In this document: positions 1-9,300 of the stretch, in pieces
Position numbering within the stretch: the stretch's first letter is position 1
Layout of the letters: each line of letters starts with the position of its first letter
Source: an uncultured Bacteroidota bacterium
GTDB taxonomy: Bacteria; Bacteroidota; Bacteroidia; Bacteroidales; P3
Assembly (NCBI GenBank): GCA_902796265.1
Contig: CADBOG010000146.1
Location: 1 to 35,945, forward strand
Length of the DNA stretch: 35,945 nucleotides
Direction of reading: 5' to 3'
The notes under the pieces: model-generated
Database searches by the model: none
Seen by the model: only the letters and a program-made list of their open reading frames with translations
Told to the model about the DNA's origin: nothing
Translations under genes and position numbers: made by a program

Positions 1-571
1 CGTTGACTATCTTGGCACGCTGCACGAAGGTGTCACGCACCTGAGGATTGACGATAAGGTCGACGTAGCGCTGGCGATAGCGGAGCTCAGGGTCGGTGAA
101 AGCATCATAGACTTTGCCGTCTTTCTCCTTGACGATGGGCAGCGGGCGCAGGCTCTTACTGAGCACCTTGAGGCTCTTCACATGGATACTGGTCTCGCCC
201 ATCTGGGTGACAAACACATAGCCCGTCACGCCGATAATGTCGCCGATGTCGAGCAGACGTTTGAAGACGGTATTGTAGAGAGTCTTGTCCTCACCGGGGC
301 AGATCTCGTCACGTTTGACATAGAGCTGGATGCGGCCATAGCTGTCCTGAAGTTCAACGAAAGAGGCAGCACCCATGATGCGGCGGCTCATGATGCGGCC
401 GGCGATGCTGATATCCTGGAATTTAGTGTTGTCCTTGGGGAATTCTTCCAAGATTTCGTTCGACTTGGCGTTGACCTCGTAAAGGGCTGCGGGGTAGGGG
501 TTGATTCCGAGCTTCTTGAGCTCTTCCAATGAATTGCGACGTATCTGTTCTTGTTCGGTGAGTTCGGCCAT
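1..571 (-). CDS. lysS: Lysyl-tRNA synthetase, N-terminal part (cut by window edge)
   Basis: Class II lysyl-tRNA synthetase, which charges tRNA-Lys in the cytoplasm. Only the first ~190 residues are inside the window; the catalytic domain lies beyond base 1. The translation starts [20 protein letters not shown] and runs through the N-terminal OB-fold anticodon-binding domain, including a [19 protein letters not shown] stretch typical of LysRS. It ends in [13 protein letters not shown], the conserved entry to the catalytic domain. The ATG at 569-571 gives the usual LysRS N-terminus. The gene follows lpxK with a 69-bp gap and has a good Bacteroidota -7 element inside the end of lpxK, so it probably has its own promoter. 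The identification is secure; the full length cannot be judged. Confidence 0.95.
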   Translation of the reverse strand, partial: MAELTEQEQIRRNSLEELKKLGINPYPAALYEVNAKSNEILEEFPKDNTKFQDISIAGRIMSRRIMGAASFVELQDSYGRIQLYVKRDEICPGEDKTLYNTVFKRLLDIGDIIGVTGYVFVTQMGETSIHVKSLKVLSKSLRPLPIVKEKDGKVYDAFTDPELRYRQRYVDLIVNPQVRDTFVQRAKIVN

Positions 572-640
572 GAAGGGTAAAGTTTAAAGGTTTATATTTG
601 AATGTAAAATGGTAATAATCTGATTTGTATTTATATATCT

Positions 641-1738
641 TTAGTTGTCGATTTTTTTTCGATTTGCAAAGTTATGAAAAAAATCGAGAATGGCACTATC
701 GAAGTCATTTTGTTCGAAGAATTTGACCTCGATAGGTATGTAGAAGAAGGGAATTTCGTCGAAAAGGTGACGGAAGGGACTGTCAATAAAACGCATGGCA
801 TCTTTCTCGGTTGTGACGATGGCTTTGTTGTCGGCTTTGAGGCTTTTGTATCGACGTATTATCAGTTCGCAATCGAGACGGGAGAATTTGTGATGGTCGG
901 GGAAGTTGAGGTGCGACACCGTGGAGTGGCGTTCGAGGTGTCGCTTCAGAGGGGCAGGGTTGGCGATACCAGAGACGAGCAGCAATTGGGAGTTGAGAGT
1001 AGGGAAAGCATAATTGTTAGAGAAGAGAGGGATGGGGTCGGAGTAGTCGATATAGGAGAAGAAGAGTTTTTGATTGCTCGAGTTGCTGAGAGAGAGATGG
1101 TTGCGTATCTTCTGACGTTTTTGAGGTGAGAGGAGAGGAGGACATTTGGTGACAACGATGATGTCGGCACGACGGCTGCCGCTACGGAATTCGCGTAGGT
1201 CGCCGAAAGGAAGGATGTGGTCATCTATGTAGAGGTCATTATATTCGGTGAGAAGAATCATTAGACCCGGGTTCAGATGACGGTGCTGATAACTGTCGTC
1301 GAGGAGAACTATTGGCGATGGGTTGTTAGTGGATAGTGATTGGGTTTGTAGGTTCTGTAGGCCTTGGGCGCGGTCCTCGCAGACAGCAACGGTGATGTTG
1401 GGAAACTTACGGTGCATCATAAGAGGCTCGTCGCCAATCTGCTCTGCTGTGGCTTTGTCATCGGCGAGAAGAAATCCCTTGGTCTTGCGGCCATAGCCAC
1501 GACTCAGAAGAGCAACTTGATTGTTAGGTCTGCTGAGAAGACGAATAAGGTATTCTGTGTGTGGGCTCTTTCCTGTGCCACCCATACGCAGGTTGCCAAT
1601 GCCGATGGTAGGGATGGCAGGGTTGACGGACCTTTTTATCTTCAAGCGATAGAAGAGGTTGCGAACAGCAACGCCTACTGCATACCAGATGGTCAGTGGG
1701 GCGAAGAGGAGGCAAAGTATGAAGCGAAAGGTAATCAC
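641..1738 (-). CDS. lpxK: Tetraacyldisaccharide 4'-kinase (lipid A biosynthesis)
   Basis: LpxK phosphorylates the 4' position of the tetraacyldisaccharide 1-phosphate lipid A precursor at the cytoplasmic face of the inner membrane. The translation has a hydrophobic N-terminal membrane helix (ITFRFILCLLFAPLTIWYA), then the P-loop region GIGNLRMGGTGKSPHTEYL at about residues 46-64, then LLSRGYGRKTKG and DEPLMMHRKFPN, all characteristic of LpxK. I place the start at a GTG (1736-1738) that overlaps the TAG stop of the upstream gene by one base (TAGTG). This gives 365 residues and the family's normal N-terminus. An in-frame ATG at 1807 would add 23 residues that look unlike LpxK and lie inside the upstream gene. 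The overlap suggests translational coupling to the NamZ-like gene. Confidence 0.93.
   Translation of the reverse strand: MITFRFILCLLFAPLTIWYAVGVAVRNLFYRLKIKRSVNPAIPTIGIGNLRMGGTGKSPHTEYLIRLLSRPNNQVALLSRGYGRKTKGFLLADDKATAEQIGDEPLMMHRKFPNITVAVCEDRAQGLQNLQTQSLSTNNPSPIVLLDDSYQHRHLNPGLMILLTEYNDLYIDDHILPFGDLREFRSGSRRADIIVVTKCPPLLSPQKRQKIRNHLSLSNSSNQKLFFSYIDYSDPIPLFSNNYAFPTLNSQLLLVSGIANPAPLKRHLERHSTVSHLNFPDHHKFSRLDCELIIRRYKSLKADNKAIVTTEKDAMRFIDSPFRHLFDEIPFFYIPIEVKFFEQNDFDSAILDFFHNFANRKKIDN
648..687. repeat. A/T-rich inverted repeat across the lpxK end
   Basis: TCGATTTTTTTTC at 648-660 and GAAAAAAATCGA at 676-687 are complementary apart from one extra T, with 15 bases between them. The repeat starts 4 bp beyond the lpxK stop codon and encloses the putative lysS -7 element. 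It could be a weak lpxK terminator overlapping a promoter, or a chance A/T tract. Confidence 0.45.
667..674 (-). promoter_or_regulatory. Putative lysS promoter -7 element
   Basis: On the minus strand this reads TAACTTTG, followed by CA. It matches the Bacteroidota primary-sigma -7 consensus TAnnTTTG. It lies about 95 bp upstream of the lysS ATG, inside the last codons of lpxK. No convincing -33 TTTG was seen at the expected spacing, so the call rests on the -7 box and its position. Confidence 0.5.
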
Positions 1739-3054
1739 TATTGTATGTCGGGATATAGCAGATAATTCTTGCGTGTCTTCTTGTAGTTGGTGAGGGCAGG
1801 TTCCCACGAGGCACGAATCTCTTCGTCAGAAAGGCCTTGCTGAATCTGTTTGCGAAGCTGGTCGGTGCCAGCAAGGAGCTCGAAGCTATTGCTCTTCTTG
1901 AAGAATGTGTCGTGAGGTGTATAAACATACATGGTCAACAGCCAGCTGAGGTTGAATTTGGCTTCCACTTTAACATCACTCAGGCTGAGTCCGCGGCAGA
2001 GTTTGCCGTTGTGGGGAGGGTTCTCGCTGACCCCCTTGATGGGGTGTGGAGAGAAGAAAAGTGCTGGAACTTTTTGACCATCAATGTTGAATATACTATT
2101 AGAACATGGAATATTGCATTCGGGCGAGCCTATGATTTCGAAAGGAGTTTTAGTTCCGCGTCCTACGCTTATGTTGGTGCCTTCGAAAAGGCATAGGGAA
2201 GGGTAAAGAGCTATGGATTGCTTAGTCTGCAAGTTGGGAGAGGGGGCAACGGGGAGAGGATATATGCTGTCGCGGTGGTAATTCTTCATCTTTACGACTG
2301 TGAGGTCGCATTGCAGATTATTTTTCAGCCAGTGCTCACCGTTAATCATTGTTGCATATTCGCCGATGGTGAGACCATAGACAATGGGGACCGGGTGCAT
2401 GCCTATAAAAGAGCGATAGTGGGCAGTGTCGAGGACAGGGCCGTCGACATAGTGGCAGTTAGGATTGGGACGGTCGAGAACGATGCAGGGGATGCCACGT
2501 TCGGCACAGGCCTCCATGACATAATGGAGAGTAGATATATAGGTATAGAAGCGGCAGCCAACATCCTGAAGGTCGAAGATGACGACATCAATGTCGGACA
2601 TCTGTTCCTTTGTCGGCTTCTTATTCTTGCCATAGAGGGATACTATAGGGAGGCCAGTTTTTGTGTCGGTGCTGCTTTTTATGGTAGCACCGGCTTCGGC
2701 GTTGCCTCGGAATCCATGTTCAGGGGAGAAAATCTTGACAACATCAAATCCTGCAGAGAGCATTGTGTCGACAAGATGTGTGGTGCCAACAAGAGAACTT
2801 TGGTTTGCAACGACAGCGATATTCTTCTTTTTGATAAGAGGTATAGGTTCGCTGGAAGAGGTTTGAGGAATACAGAACCCATTGAATATCATATCAGCAC
2901 CAACTAGTAGGTGCTGGGTGTCTGAAAGTTCCTCGCCTTGCACGGATGGCACATTGTCGGAATGGAGTGACGGCTGTGCATGGCAAGACGAGAGGAACAA
3001 TTGCACACATAGTGCAATAGAAAGGACCAGCTTGTGTCTGCAATGTGTTTTCAC
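1738..3054 (-). CDS. DUF1343 lipoprotein, NamZ-like exo-beta-N-acetylmuramidase
   Basis: A 438-residue member of the DUF1343 family (the YbbC/NamZ group), some of whose members release terminal MurNAc from peptidoglycan fragments. The N-terminus is a lipoprotein signal: MKTHCRHK, a hydrophobic core, then LSSC as lipobox with Cys24 as the likely lipidation site, so the enzyme should be a periplasm-facing lipoprotein. Family hallmarks visible are VVANQSSLVGTTHLVDTM, FSPEHGFRG, IVSLYGKNKKPT, VVIFDLQDVGCRFYTYIST and CIVLDRPNPN. The start is GTG at 3052-3054; no in-frame ATG upstream gives a better signal peptide. It lies 17 bp downstream of dut and overlaps lpxK by one base, so the three are probably co-transcribed. 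Exact glycan specificity is inferred from the family. Confidence 0.88.
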   Translation of the reverse strand: MKTHCRHKLVLSIALCVQLFLSSCHAQPSLHSDNVPSVQGEELSDTQHLLVGADMIFNGFCIPQTSSSEPIPLIKKKNIAVVANQSSLVGTTHLVDTMLSAGFDVVKIFSPEHGFRGNAEAGATIKSSTDTKTGLPIVSLYGKNKKPTKEQMSDIDVVIFDLQDVGCRFYTYISTLHYVMEACAERGIPCIVLDRPNPNCHYVDGPVLDTAHYRSFIGMHPVPIVYGLTIGEYATMINGEHWLKNNLQCDLTVVKMKNYHRDSIYPLPVAPSPNLQTKQSIALYPSLCLFEGTNISVGRGTKTPFEIIGSPECNIPCSNSIFNIDGQKVPALFFSPHPIKGVSENPPHNGKLCRGLSLSDVKVEAKFNLSWLLTMYVYTPHDTFFKKSNSFELLAGTDQLRKQIQQGLSDEEIRASWEPALTNYKKTRKNYLLYPDIQ

Positions 3055-3071
3055 TGTTCGAAAGGTGCGTG

Positions 3072-3509
3072 TCAGTTTTTTCCTGTGTGGCCAAAGCCGC
3101 CTGTGCCTCGCTCAGTGTCGGATAGTTCAGTGACCTCGATTATTTCCGCTTGCTCGTGACGTGCGATGACCATTTGAGCTATGCGTTCGCCATCGGAGAT
3201 GACAAAGTCCTCATTGGAGAGGTTGATGAGGATGACGCATATCTCACCGCGATAGTCAGCGTCGATGGTGCCTGGTGAGTTGAGGACGGTGATACCTTTT
3301 TTGAGAGCCAGTCCGCTGCGAGGGCGTACCTGAGCCTCATAGCCTGCTGGTAGTTCCATGAAGAGGCCTGTCTTGACGAGGGTGCGCTCGAGGGGATGGA
3401 GTGTTATAGGTCCTTCAGGCAGGAAGGCACGAAGGTCCATGCCTGCCGAAAGGGATGTCTCGTATTTGGGCAGCGGATGGTGGCTGCGGTTAATGAATTT
3501 TATCTGCAT
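3072..3509 (-). CDS. dut: dUTP diphosphatase (dUTPase)
   Basis: Trimeric dUTPase: hydrolyses dUTP to dUMP and pyrophosphate, keeping uracil out of DNA and feeding thymidylate synthesis. 145 residues, normal length. All five family motifs are present: AGMDLRA (22-28), RPRSGLA (62-68), [14 protein letters not shown] (77-90, with the catalytic Asp and the uracil-pocket Tyr), GERIAQMV (107-114) and the glycine-rich tail [10 protein letters not shown] (134-143). The start MQIKFIN at 3507-3509 is the family start; a longer reading frame to 3671 runs back through the clpP terminator and is not real. The gene begins ~70 bp after that terminator, so it needs its own promoter, which I could not identify with confidence. 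Confidence 0.97.
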   Translation of the reverse strand: MQIKFINRSHHPLPKYETSLSAGMDLRAFLPEGPITLHPLERTLVKTGLFMELPAGYEAQVRPRSGLALKKGITVLNSPGTIDADYRGEICVILINLSNEDFVISDGERIAQMVIARHEQAEIIEVTELSDTERGTGGFGHTGKN

Positions 3510-3576
3510 AATTCTTTTTTCCAAAATAACGGAAATAAGGATTTTATATTGTATGGAGGAAGGTGGTTTTAAACAA

Positions 3577-3618
3577 CAAAAAAAGCCCCTGCGTGAAATG
3601 TTACATGCAGGGGCTTTT
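3577..3618 (-). terminator. Intrinsic terminator of clpP
   Basis: A perfect 12-bp stem (AAAAGCCCCTGC at 3581-3592 with GCAGGGGCTTTT at 3607-3618, 14-nt loop) is followed on the minus strand by a run of T. It lies 18 bp after the clpP stop codon. The reverse direction also has a short T run, but no gene reads into it from the left. Confidence 0.92.
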
Positions 3619-3636
3619 GTGATAGGGCAAAGAATA

Positions 3637-4335
3637 CTATTTGTCGGCTTTGCGGACGAGGACTTCGTCAATCATGCCATAGGCTTTAGCCTCTTCGGCG
3701 GTGAACCAATGGTCACGATCGCTGTCTTTCTCAACCTGTTCGAAGGGTTGGCCACTGTGGAGTGCGATGATTTCGTAGAGCTCTTTCTTGAGTTTCTGGA
3801 TTTCGCGGACAGTGATTTCCATGTCGGTAGCCTGACCTTCGGCACCACCCATGGGCTGGTGTATCATCACGCGGCTGTGAGGCAGAGCGCAACGCATGCC
3901 TTTCTCGCCGGCGCAGAGTAATACGGAGGCCATAGATGCTGCAAGACCAGTACAGATGGTGGCAATCTTAGGCTGTATATACTGCATGGTGTCGTAGATG
4001 CCGAGACCTGCATATACGCTGCCTCCTGGTGAGTTGAGGTAGATTTGGATGTCTTTGGTATTGTCGACGCTCTCGAGGAAGAGGAGCTGAGCCTGTATGA
4101 CATTGGAGGTATAGTCGTCGATGGCGGTGCCAAGGAAGATGATGCGGTCCATCATCAGACGGCTGAAGACATCCATCTGTGTCATGTTGAGCTGTCGCTC
4201 TTCAATGATATAGGGGGTCAGAGAGTCGCTAACCATTCCAGCCATGGCGTTGCGGTTGATGGCTGAGGTGTATTTGCTGTAGGTGGTGCTGCTAATGCCA
4301 CAATGACGGGTGGCAAATTTTTCGAATTCGGTCAT
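3637..4335 (-). CDS. clpP: ATP-dependent Clp protease proteolytic subunit
   Basis: Serine peptidase that forms the tetradecameric barrel of the Clp protease, fed by ClpX or other unfoldases. The catalytic triad is visible: Ser134 in [11 protein letters not shown], His159 in VMIHQPMGG, Asp208 in DSDRDHWF. The oligomerisation region ([19 protein letters not shown]) is intact. At 232 residues it is longer than enterobacterial ClpP because of an N-terminal segment (about residues 1-40) before [10 protein letters not shown]. This is the usual form in Bacteroidales, and the segment may be processed. It stands without clpX in this window, between trmD (52 bp upstream) and its own terminator. Confidence 0.97.
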   Translation of the reverse strand: MTEFEKFATRHCGISSTTYSKYTSAINRNAMAGMVSDSLTPYIIEERQLNMTQMDVFSRLMMDRIIFLGTAIDDYTSNVIQAQLLFLESVDNTKDIQIYLNSPGGSVYAGLGIYDTMQYIQPKIATICTGLAASMASVLLCAGEKGMRCALPHSRVMIHQPMGGAEGQATDMEITVREIQKLKKELYEIIALHSGQPFEQVEKDSDRDHWFTAEEAKAYGMIDEVLVRKADK

Positions 4336-4387
4336 GAATGAGAAGGGTTAAGGGTTATAAAGGTTTGTTATTAATATCGATAAATGA

Positions 4388-5074
4388 TTAATTGTCGTTT
4401 TTTTCGAGGAGGTCGGGACGGCGTTCTTTGGTTCTTTGGAGAGCTTGGTCATAGCGCCACTGTGCTATCTTGGCATGGTTGCCGCTGAGTAGTATGTCGG
4501 GTACACGCCATCCACGGAACTCAGGAGGACGTGTGTACTCTGGCGGTGCGAGAAGTCCGTCTTGAAAGGAATCCTCGAGGGCAGACTGCTCATCGCCGAT
4601 AACGCCGGGGAGTAATCTTATGACGGCATCGCTGATGACTGCTGCAGCCAACTCGCCGCCAGTGAGGACATAATCGCCAATGGAAATCTCACGTGTGATG
4701 AAGTGCTCGCGCAGACGTTCGTCGACACCCTTGTAATGTCCGCAGAGGATAATCACATTTTCTAAGAGAGAGAGCTGATTGGCGCACTTTTGAGTGAAGA
4801 GTTCACCGTCGGGGGCAGTATAAACCACCTCGTCATATTGTCGTTCGGCCTGCAGTTTCTCAATGCAGTTGGCAAGTGGTTCTATTGCCATCACCATACC
4901 GGCATTACCACCGTAAGGGTAGTCGTCGACACTGCCATAGCGTGTCAGAGAGTAGTCGTGCAAGTCGTGGAAATGAATCTCGGCAAGCCCTTTCTTTTGA
5001 GCACGGCTGACGATGCTCTCCTCGAAGAACATCGTCATCATATTGGGGAAAAGAGTGAGTATGTCTATTCTCAT
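4388..5074 (-). CDS. trmD: tRNA (guanine-N1)-methyltransferase
   Basis: SPOUT-class methyltransferase that makes m1G37 in tRNAs reading CNN codons, preventing +1 frameshifting. 228 residues, normal length. Visible signatures are the N-terminal [33 protein letters not shown], the SAM-binding knot with [12 protein letters not shown] and [15 protein letters not shown], and the C-terminal [18 protein letters not shown] substrate region. The ATG (5072-5074) overlaps the stop of the upstream M23 peptidase gene by an ATGA arrangement, so the two are translationally coupled. The usual trmD partners (rpsP, rimM, rplS) are absent here. Confidence 0.97.
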   Translation of the reverse strand: MRIDILTLFPNMMTMFFEESIVSRAQKKGLAEIHFHDLHDYSLTRYGSVDDYPYGGNAGMVMAIEPLANCIEKLQAERQYDEVVYTAPDGELFTQKCANQLSLLENVIILCGHYKGVDERLREHFITREISIGDYVLTGGELAAAVISDAVIRLLPGVIGDEQSALEDSFQDGLLAPPEYTRPPEFRGWRVPDILLSGNHAKIAQWRYDQALQRTKERRPDLLEKNDN

Positions 5075-6234
5075 TTCACGCGTATCTTTTTGCCTATCTG
5101 GAGAACGGTAGTTTCCTTTATGCCGTTGAGTTTGCAGAGCTTTTTGACGGTGGTGCCGTTGCGGGCAGCGATTTTGCTAAGAGTGTCGCCGCTGCGAATC
5201 TTATAGTATTTGGCTTGTCCTTGGCTTTGTTGTTTTGCTTTGCTTTTTGGATTGGATTCAGTAGTGACTTTTGCTTTTGACGGGTCACGCTGTTGGCTAT
5301 CGGCGACAGTAGCGCTGCTGTTGTCGGCTGAGCCAATGCCTTGGTTGACGCGTGCAATCTCGCCTGGGGTGGGGGACTGTCGTGAGCTTCCCTTTTTGGC
5401 GAAATAGGCGGGAGTGAGGGTAATCTCGTCGCTGTGGAGTTTATGGTTGACGCAGTCTACTACATATTCGGGATTCATAGCCTTACCCATATAGCGCATC
5501 TCGAAGTGGAGGTGGCTGCCATAACTGCGCCCTGTGTTTCCGCAGAGGCCAAGGACAGCACCTGCACGTACGGTGTCGCCAGGGTTCACGTCAATCTGCG
5601 ACAAGTGGGCATAGTAGGTTTCGAGACCGTTGAAATGGCGTACGACAACGAGGTTGCCGTAAGATCTGTTCCTTTTAGAGATGCGGACAATACCATCGAA
5701 GGCGGCATAGATGGGTTCTCCTGTCGGTTGGGCAAGGTCTACACCATAATGCCAGCGACGGCGGCGAGCACCGAAGTGTGACGACAAGCGCGCGTGCTCG
5801 GGAGTGGGGAAACAGAACTTGCGACCCTTTTCCTTGTCAACAAGGTGGATGGTGACACCATTGGGAAGCTCCTCGTTGCTGGCGTAGTGGATGACATCGT
5901 AATCCATACTGGCATAGAGGATGTCGAACTCGCTGTCTACACCTTCGCCCATCTGCTCTGGGCGATAGAGCTGGTTGGCATTCTGAAGTTCCTCATCGTC
6001 GTCATCTTCCGCAGGTGCGGCAATGGTTGAAGGTATTGCAGGACGCTCATCTTCCTTCTGGTCGATAGTTATGTCGTTGTATTCTTGGTCTTCGTCGTGG
6101 TATATAACGTCCAGCTTGTTGACGTTTACTACCTTATTATTGTCTTTCTTAGTGTTGTTGTTCTGGCCTATGGCGGCGAAAGGGATGACGATTGTGAAAA
6201 GAATCGATATTATTTGGATGATTTTTTTGTTCAT
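5071..6234 (-). CDS. M23 family metallopeptidase with C-terminal LysM domain
   Basis: Secreted peptidoglycan-binding protein, probably an endopeptidase cutting cross-bridges in the periplasm. With the chosen start ([10 protein letters not shown] at 6232-6234, 387 residues) it has a classic signal peptide ending near FAAIGQ. An acidic, low-complexity stretch follows (about 25-115), then the M23 domain (about 140-260) with complete zinc ligands: His162 and Asp166 in HYGVD, and His241 and His243 in HLHFE, plus His210. A linker rich in Ser, Lys and Gln leads to one LysM domain (343-386, [18 protein letters not shown]). An alternative start six residues upstream (6252) is possible. The stop overlaps the trmD start. 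Confidence 0.92.
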   Translation of the reverse strand: MNKKIIQIISILFTIVIPFAAIGQNNNTKKDNNKVVNVNKLDVIYHDEDQEYNDITIDQKEDERPAIPSTIAAPAEDDDDEELQNANQLYRPEQMGEGVDSEFDILYASMDYDVIHYASNEELPNGVTIHLVDKEKGRKFCFPTPEHARLSSHFGARRRRWHYGVDLAQPTGEPIYAAFDGIVRISKRNRSYGNLVVVRHFNGLETYYAHLSQIDVNPGDTVRAGAVLGLCGNTGRSYGSHLHFEMRYMGKAMNPEYVVDCVNHKLHSDEITLTPAYFAKKGSSRQSPTPGEIARVNQGIGSADNSSATVADSQQRDPSKAKVTTESNPKSKAKQQSQGQAKYYKIRSGDTLSKIAARNGTTVKKLCKLNGIKETTVLQIGKKIRVK

Positions 6235-6316
6235 AATAATAAATAACCGCAAAATGGCTTTGAAATTATGTAGGGTAAGGACTTTTATGTTTTTTTAGGA
6301 AAAAATTATAGGTAGG

Positions 6317-9300
6317 TTAGAATGAGAAACGGACGGTGATACCGCCTTTGGTAGTGGAGTTGGGGAAGGCGTTGCTGATATAGGGTTTGTTGATGTTTGT
6401 CTGGAAGAAGGCGCGGAGAGTGAGGGTGGTGCTGAGCGCATATTCGGCACTGACTTCAGCCATCCATACTTTTGAGCCAGAAGATATCTGGTTGGTGTTC
6501 TGGTTGATTTTGCGTATCATGGTCATGTTGCTGTTGTAGGTGATGTTGGCTTGCAGCACGAGGTCGCTCTTCAGATGGTGGGTCTTGTCGCCGGCCTTGA
6601 TATGGAACTCAAGGTCTTTGAAGCGGTAGCCAGTACCAAAAGTGATACCGTCGCGGTAAGTCTCGGTAAGCTGGTTGTTGGAGAAACTCAAGCCAAGGTT
6701 GCGGCTCTTCTGAATGGAGAGTTTGAAGTTGAAGCTGTTGACCATGTTGACGCTGAGCATGATGAGAGGGCTGAACTGTTCGCTTAGGATGACACCATCC
6801 ATGCTCACAGGAGCTATGTAGTCGCCGTTGTTGTTGGTAATGGTTTCGGTGCCATAGTCGTAACCTTCGGTTATGGCACTGATGGCTGCATCAGTGTAGA
6901 AATTGCCAACACTGTAGGTAGAGCTGTATTTGTGTGAAATGGAGATGTTAGTAAACCATTTCTTAAGGAATTCAATCTTGCTGAGACCGTTGTAGTTGAT
7001 GCTCCAGTTAGGCATTGGCATCTTCATGAAGGGCGAGAAGCTCTTGCTGTCTTTGCCCATATAGGTGGAGAGGAATGCTGTGAGGAGTACTGTCTGTTGG
7101 TTGGCACCGTAGCCGGCAGGGTAGTAGAGACCGTTCATAGTGTCGCGAACCATCTGGTCGCAGTAGGGGTCGGGGTTGAGGTCGGCGAGGCTCATGGCTA
7201 TGTCGGTTCGAGAATCGACAAACTGTCTGAAGAGTTCATCGCGGTCTTTGAACATTGTTTGGAATGCCCATGTCGTCGTGGTGTAAGAGCCTCTGGTCAT
7301 AGGCGAGAGCGGACCTTCAACATAACCCGATGCATTGCTATACTTGTAGTAATATTCTTGGTGCGACGAGTAGTTTTGGTTGGCAGAGAGCTCTATGCGG
7401 AAGTCGCGTAGAGGTTCTACTGTGGCTTGGAGAGTGATGACGCGATTGCGATTGCCCAGGTTCGGGGTGTTCATGAGAGTGTCCTGCGACAGCAAGTCGT
7501 CGCGAAGCAGACTCTCGATGGTGCTATTCTGGATAGATGTGTTATTGATATCGAAAGAAGAATTGTCGGGCAATCCAAGCACGAATGAGGCTCCGGGAGC
7601 CCAATGGTTGGAGGGGTCAAGACCTACTATGCGGCTCTCGCCCATGAAGCCAGCAATGGTAGCACCGAAAGTGTTGTTGTATTGGAAGTTGATATTCTTA
7701 ACAGAGGTGGCAAGGCGAAGTCCGAAATAGGCAAGGTCTTGCAGTCGCTCTTGTAGCTGTGCTTTGCGTAGGGAGTCGGCTACACGATCGTCAGCTTTGC
7801 GTTGTTCGAGACCACGTTTCTTGTCGAGTTCGTTCTTGTCTTTGTCGGCATCTTTGCCTTTCTTATTGACCTCATTCTTCTTGGGAGGCTTCTTTGCGTA
7901 GGCTTTCTTGAGGAGTTTCGATTTGTTGTAGAGAGTCTGGAAGTTGCCTTGAGCACTAAGGGAGATGACGGTATTGTTGCTTATGACGGCACCTTGGTCG
8001 GCAAGAGCGAGGGTGGTTCCGAGGAAGTTGTAATTGGTGCGGTAGGTGATGGGAGTGCGCAGAAAATCCATGTAGGGCAGCTTGTTGATAGGCAAATCCC
8101 ATGATATGTTGATGTTCTGCAGGAAGTTTTGCATAGTGCCTCCATGCAAGATATCTCTCCATAGCGAGTCGCTGGAGCTGCGGTCAACCATTCCAGGCGG
8201 TTCATCTATGCGTGCATTGGCAGTAGCGTCGTAAGTGATGTGGAAACTGCGTGCCAAGTCGTACTGCACGTTATATTGACGTTGCCATGTGAACTGCTTG
8301 AAGTAGGTAGGGTTCATGATAACGAGGGCAGCACTTTTGTTGCGGAGCAGAGTCTCCTCGTTGTCGCGATAGATTTCGGTGCTGAAGCTGATGTTCTTAG
8401 GTTGATAGTAGATGTTAAAGTCCTTGACAAACTTCAGATTCTTGTTTTGGAAGGGCTTCATCTTCTCGAAAGGCTTAAACTGTTTCGGCTGGTTGACAGC
8501 GAAATTGTAGGTAAGTCCGCCACGATGTTGGTCTTTGTTGTAGTATTCTATATCGTCGTCGCTGGAGCGTTCACCGCTGTAGGCATACGAGACAGAGAAG
8601 TTGGCGATATCGTAGAAGTGAGGCTTCAATGCCGACTTGCCTGTGCGGTCTTTGCGGATATTGGTAAGGGTGATGTTGGTGGTGGATTTACGTTGTTGTG
8701 TCATCTTGCGCACAGAGTCGCGTTCCGCCATAGTCTTATAGGTCTTGAGATCATCCTTGAGTTTCACATCAGGATCGAGAGGGTTGTATTCGGGGCTACC
8801 AATCTGGTTGTTATAGTCGACATAGAGTGGGATGTGCACTCCCCAGTCTTCGGGAAAGAACTTGCCCACCTCGAGGTTGAGGGTCGTTTGAAGATTAAAG
8901 GTATTTATTAATTCCAGCTTGTTGAGTTTGTCCTCGAGGTTACCGAATCCAGATGTAGTATATGAGCTGTAGAGTGAGAGGTTGCCGATATCGGCGAGGT
9001 TGGTGCGAGCCAACGCCATAGCAGCCCATCCGCCGTTATTGATAAAATCGGAGAGACGCAGCTCATTAATCCACACTATGGCGCTCTTAGGCATCATGTC
9101 GCCAGCATCGTCCAGCGTCTGCTTGCGGGGATTGCGTACTCCCACCATGATAACCTTCACTTTTCCGAGGTTTGGTGACCCCATGACTGTATAGCGATGG
9201 CCATCTGCTATTTCGCTATAGAGAGAAGTGCTGTTATATTCCAGTTCACCATTGCGGATATGTCGGTTGCGGTTGGTCTTGATTTCGACCATCTTCTGAA

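Noticed and set aside
2218-2907. 229-codon plus-strand frame
   Set aside because: Antisense to the DUF1343/NamZ-like gene, whose translation carries the family motifs.
3522-3529. TTATTTTG (minus strand) as a dut -7 promoter box
   Set aside because: It lacks one base of the TAnnTTTG spacing and would leave a leader of only about six bases.
3510-3671. N-terminal extension of dut
   Set aside because: It reads back through the clpP terminator and into the clpP end; the dUTPase family begins at the Met encoded at 3507-3509.
8240-8911. 223-codon open frame on the plus strand
   Set aside because: Also a mirror of sprA; the sprA frame continues through it with clear family similarity.
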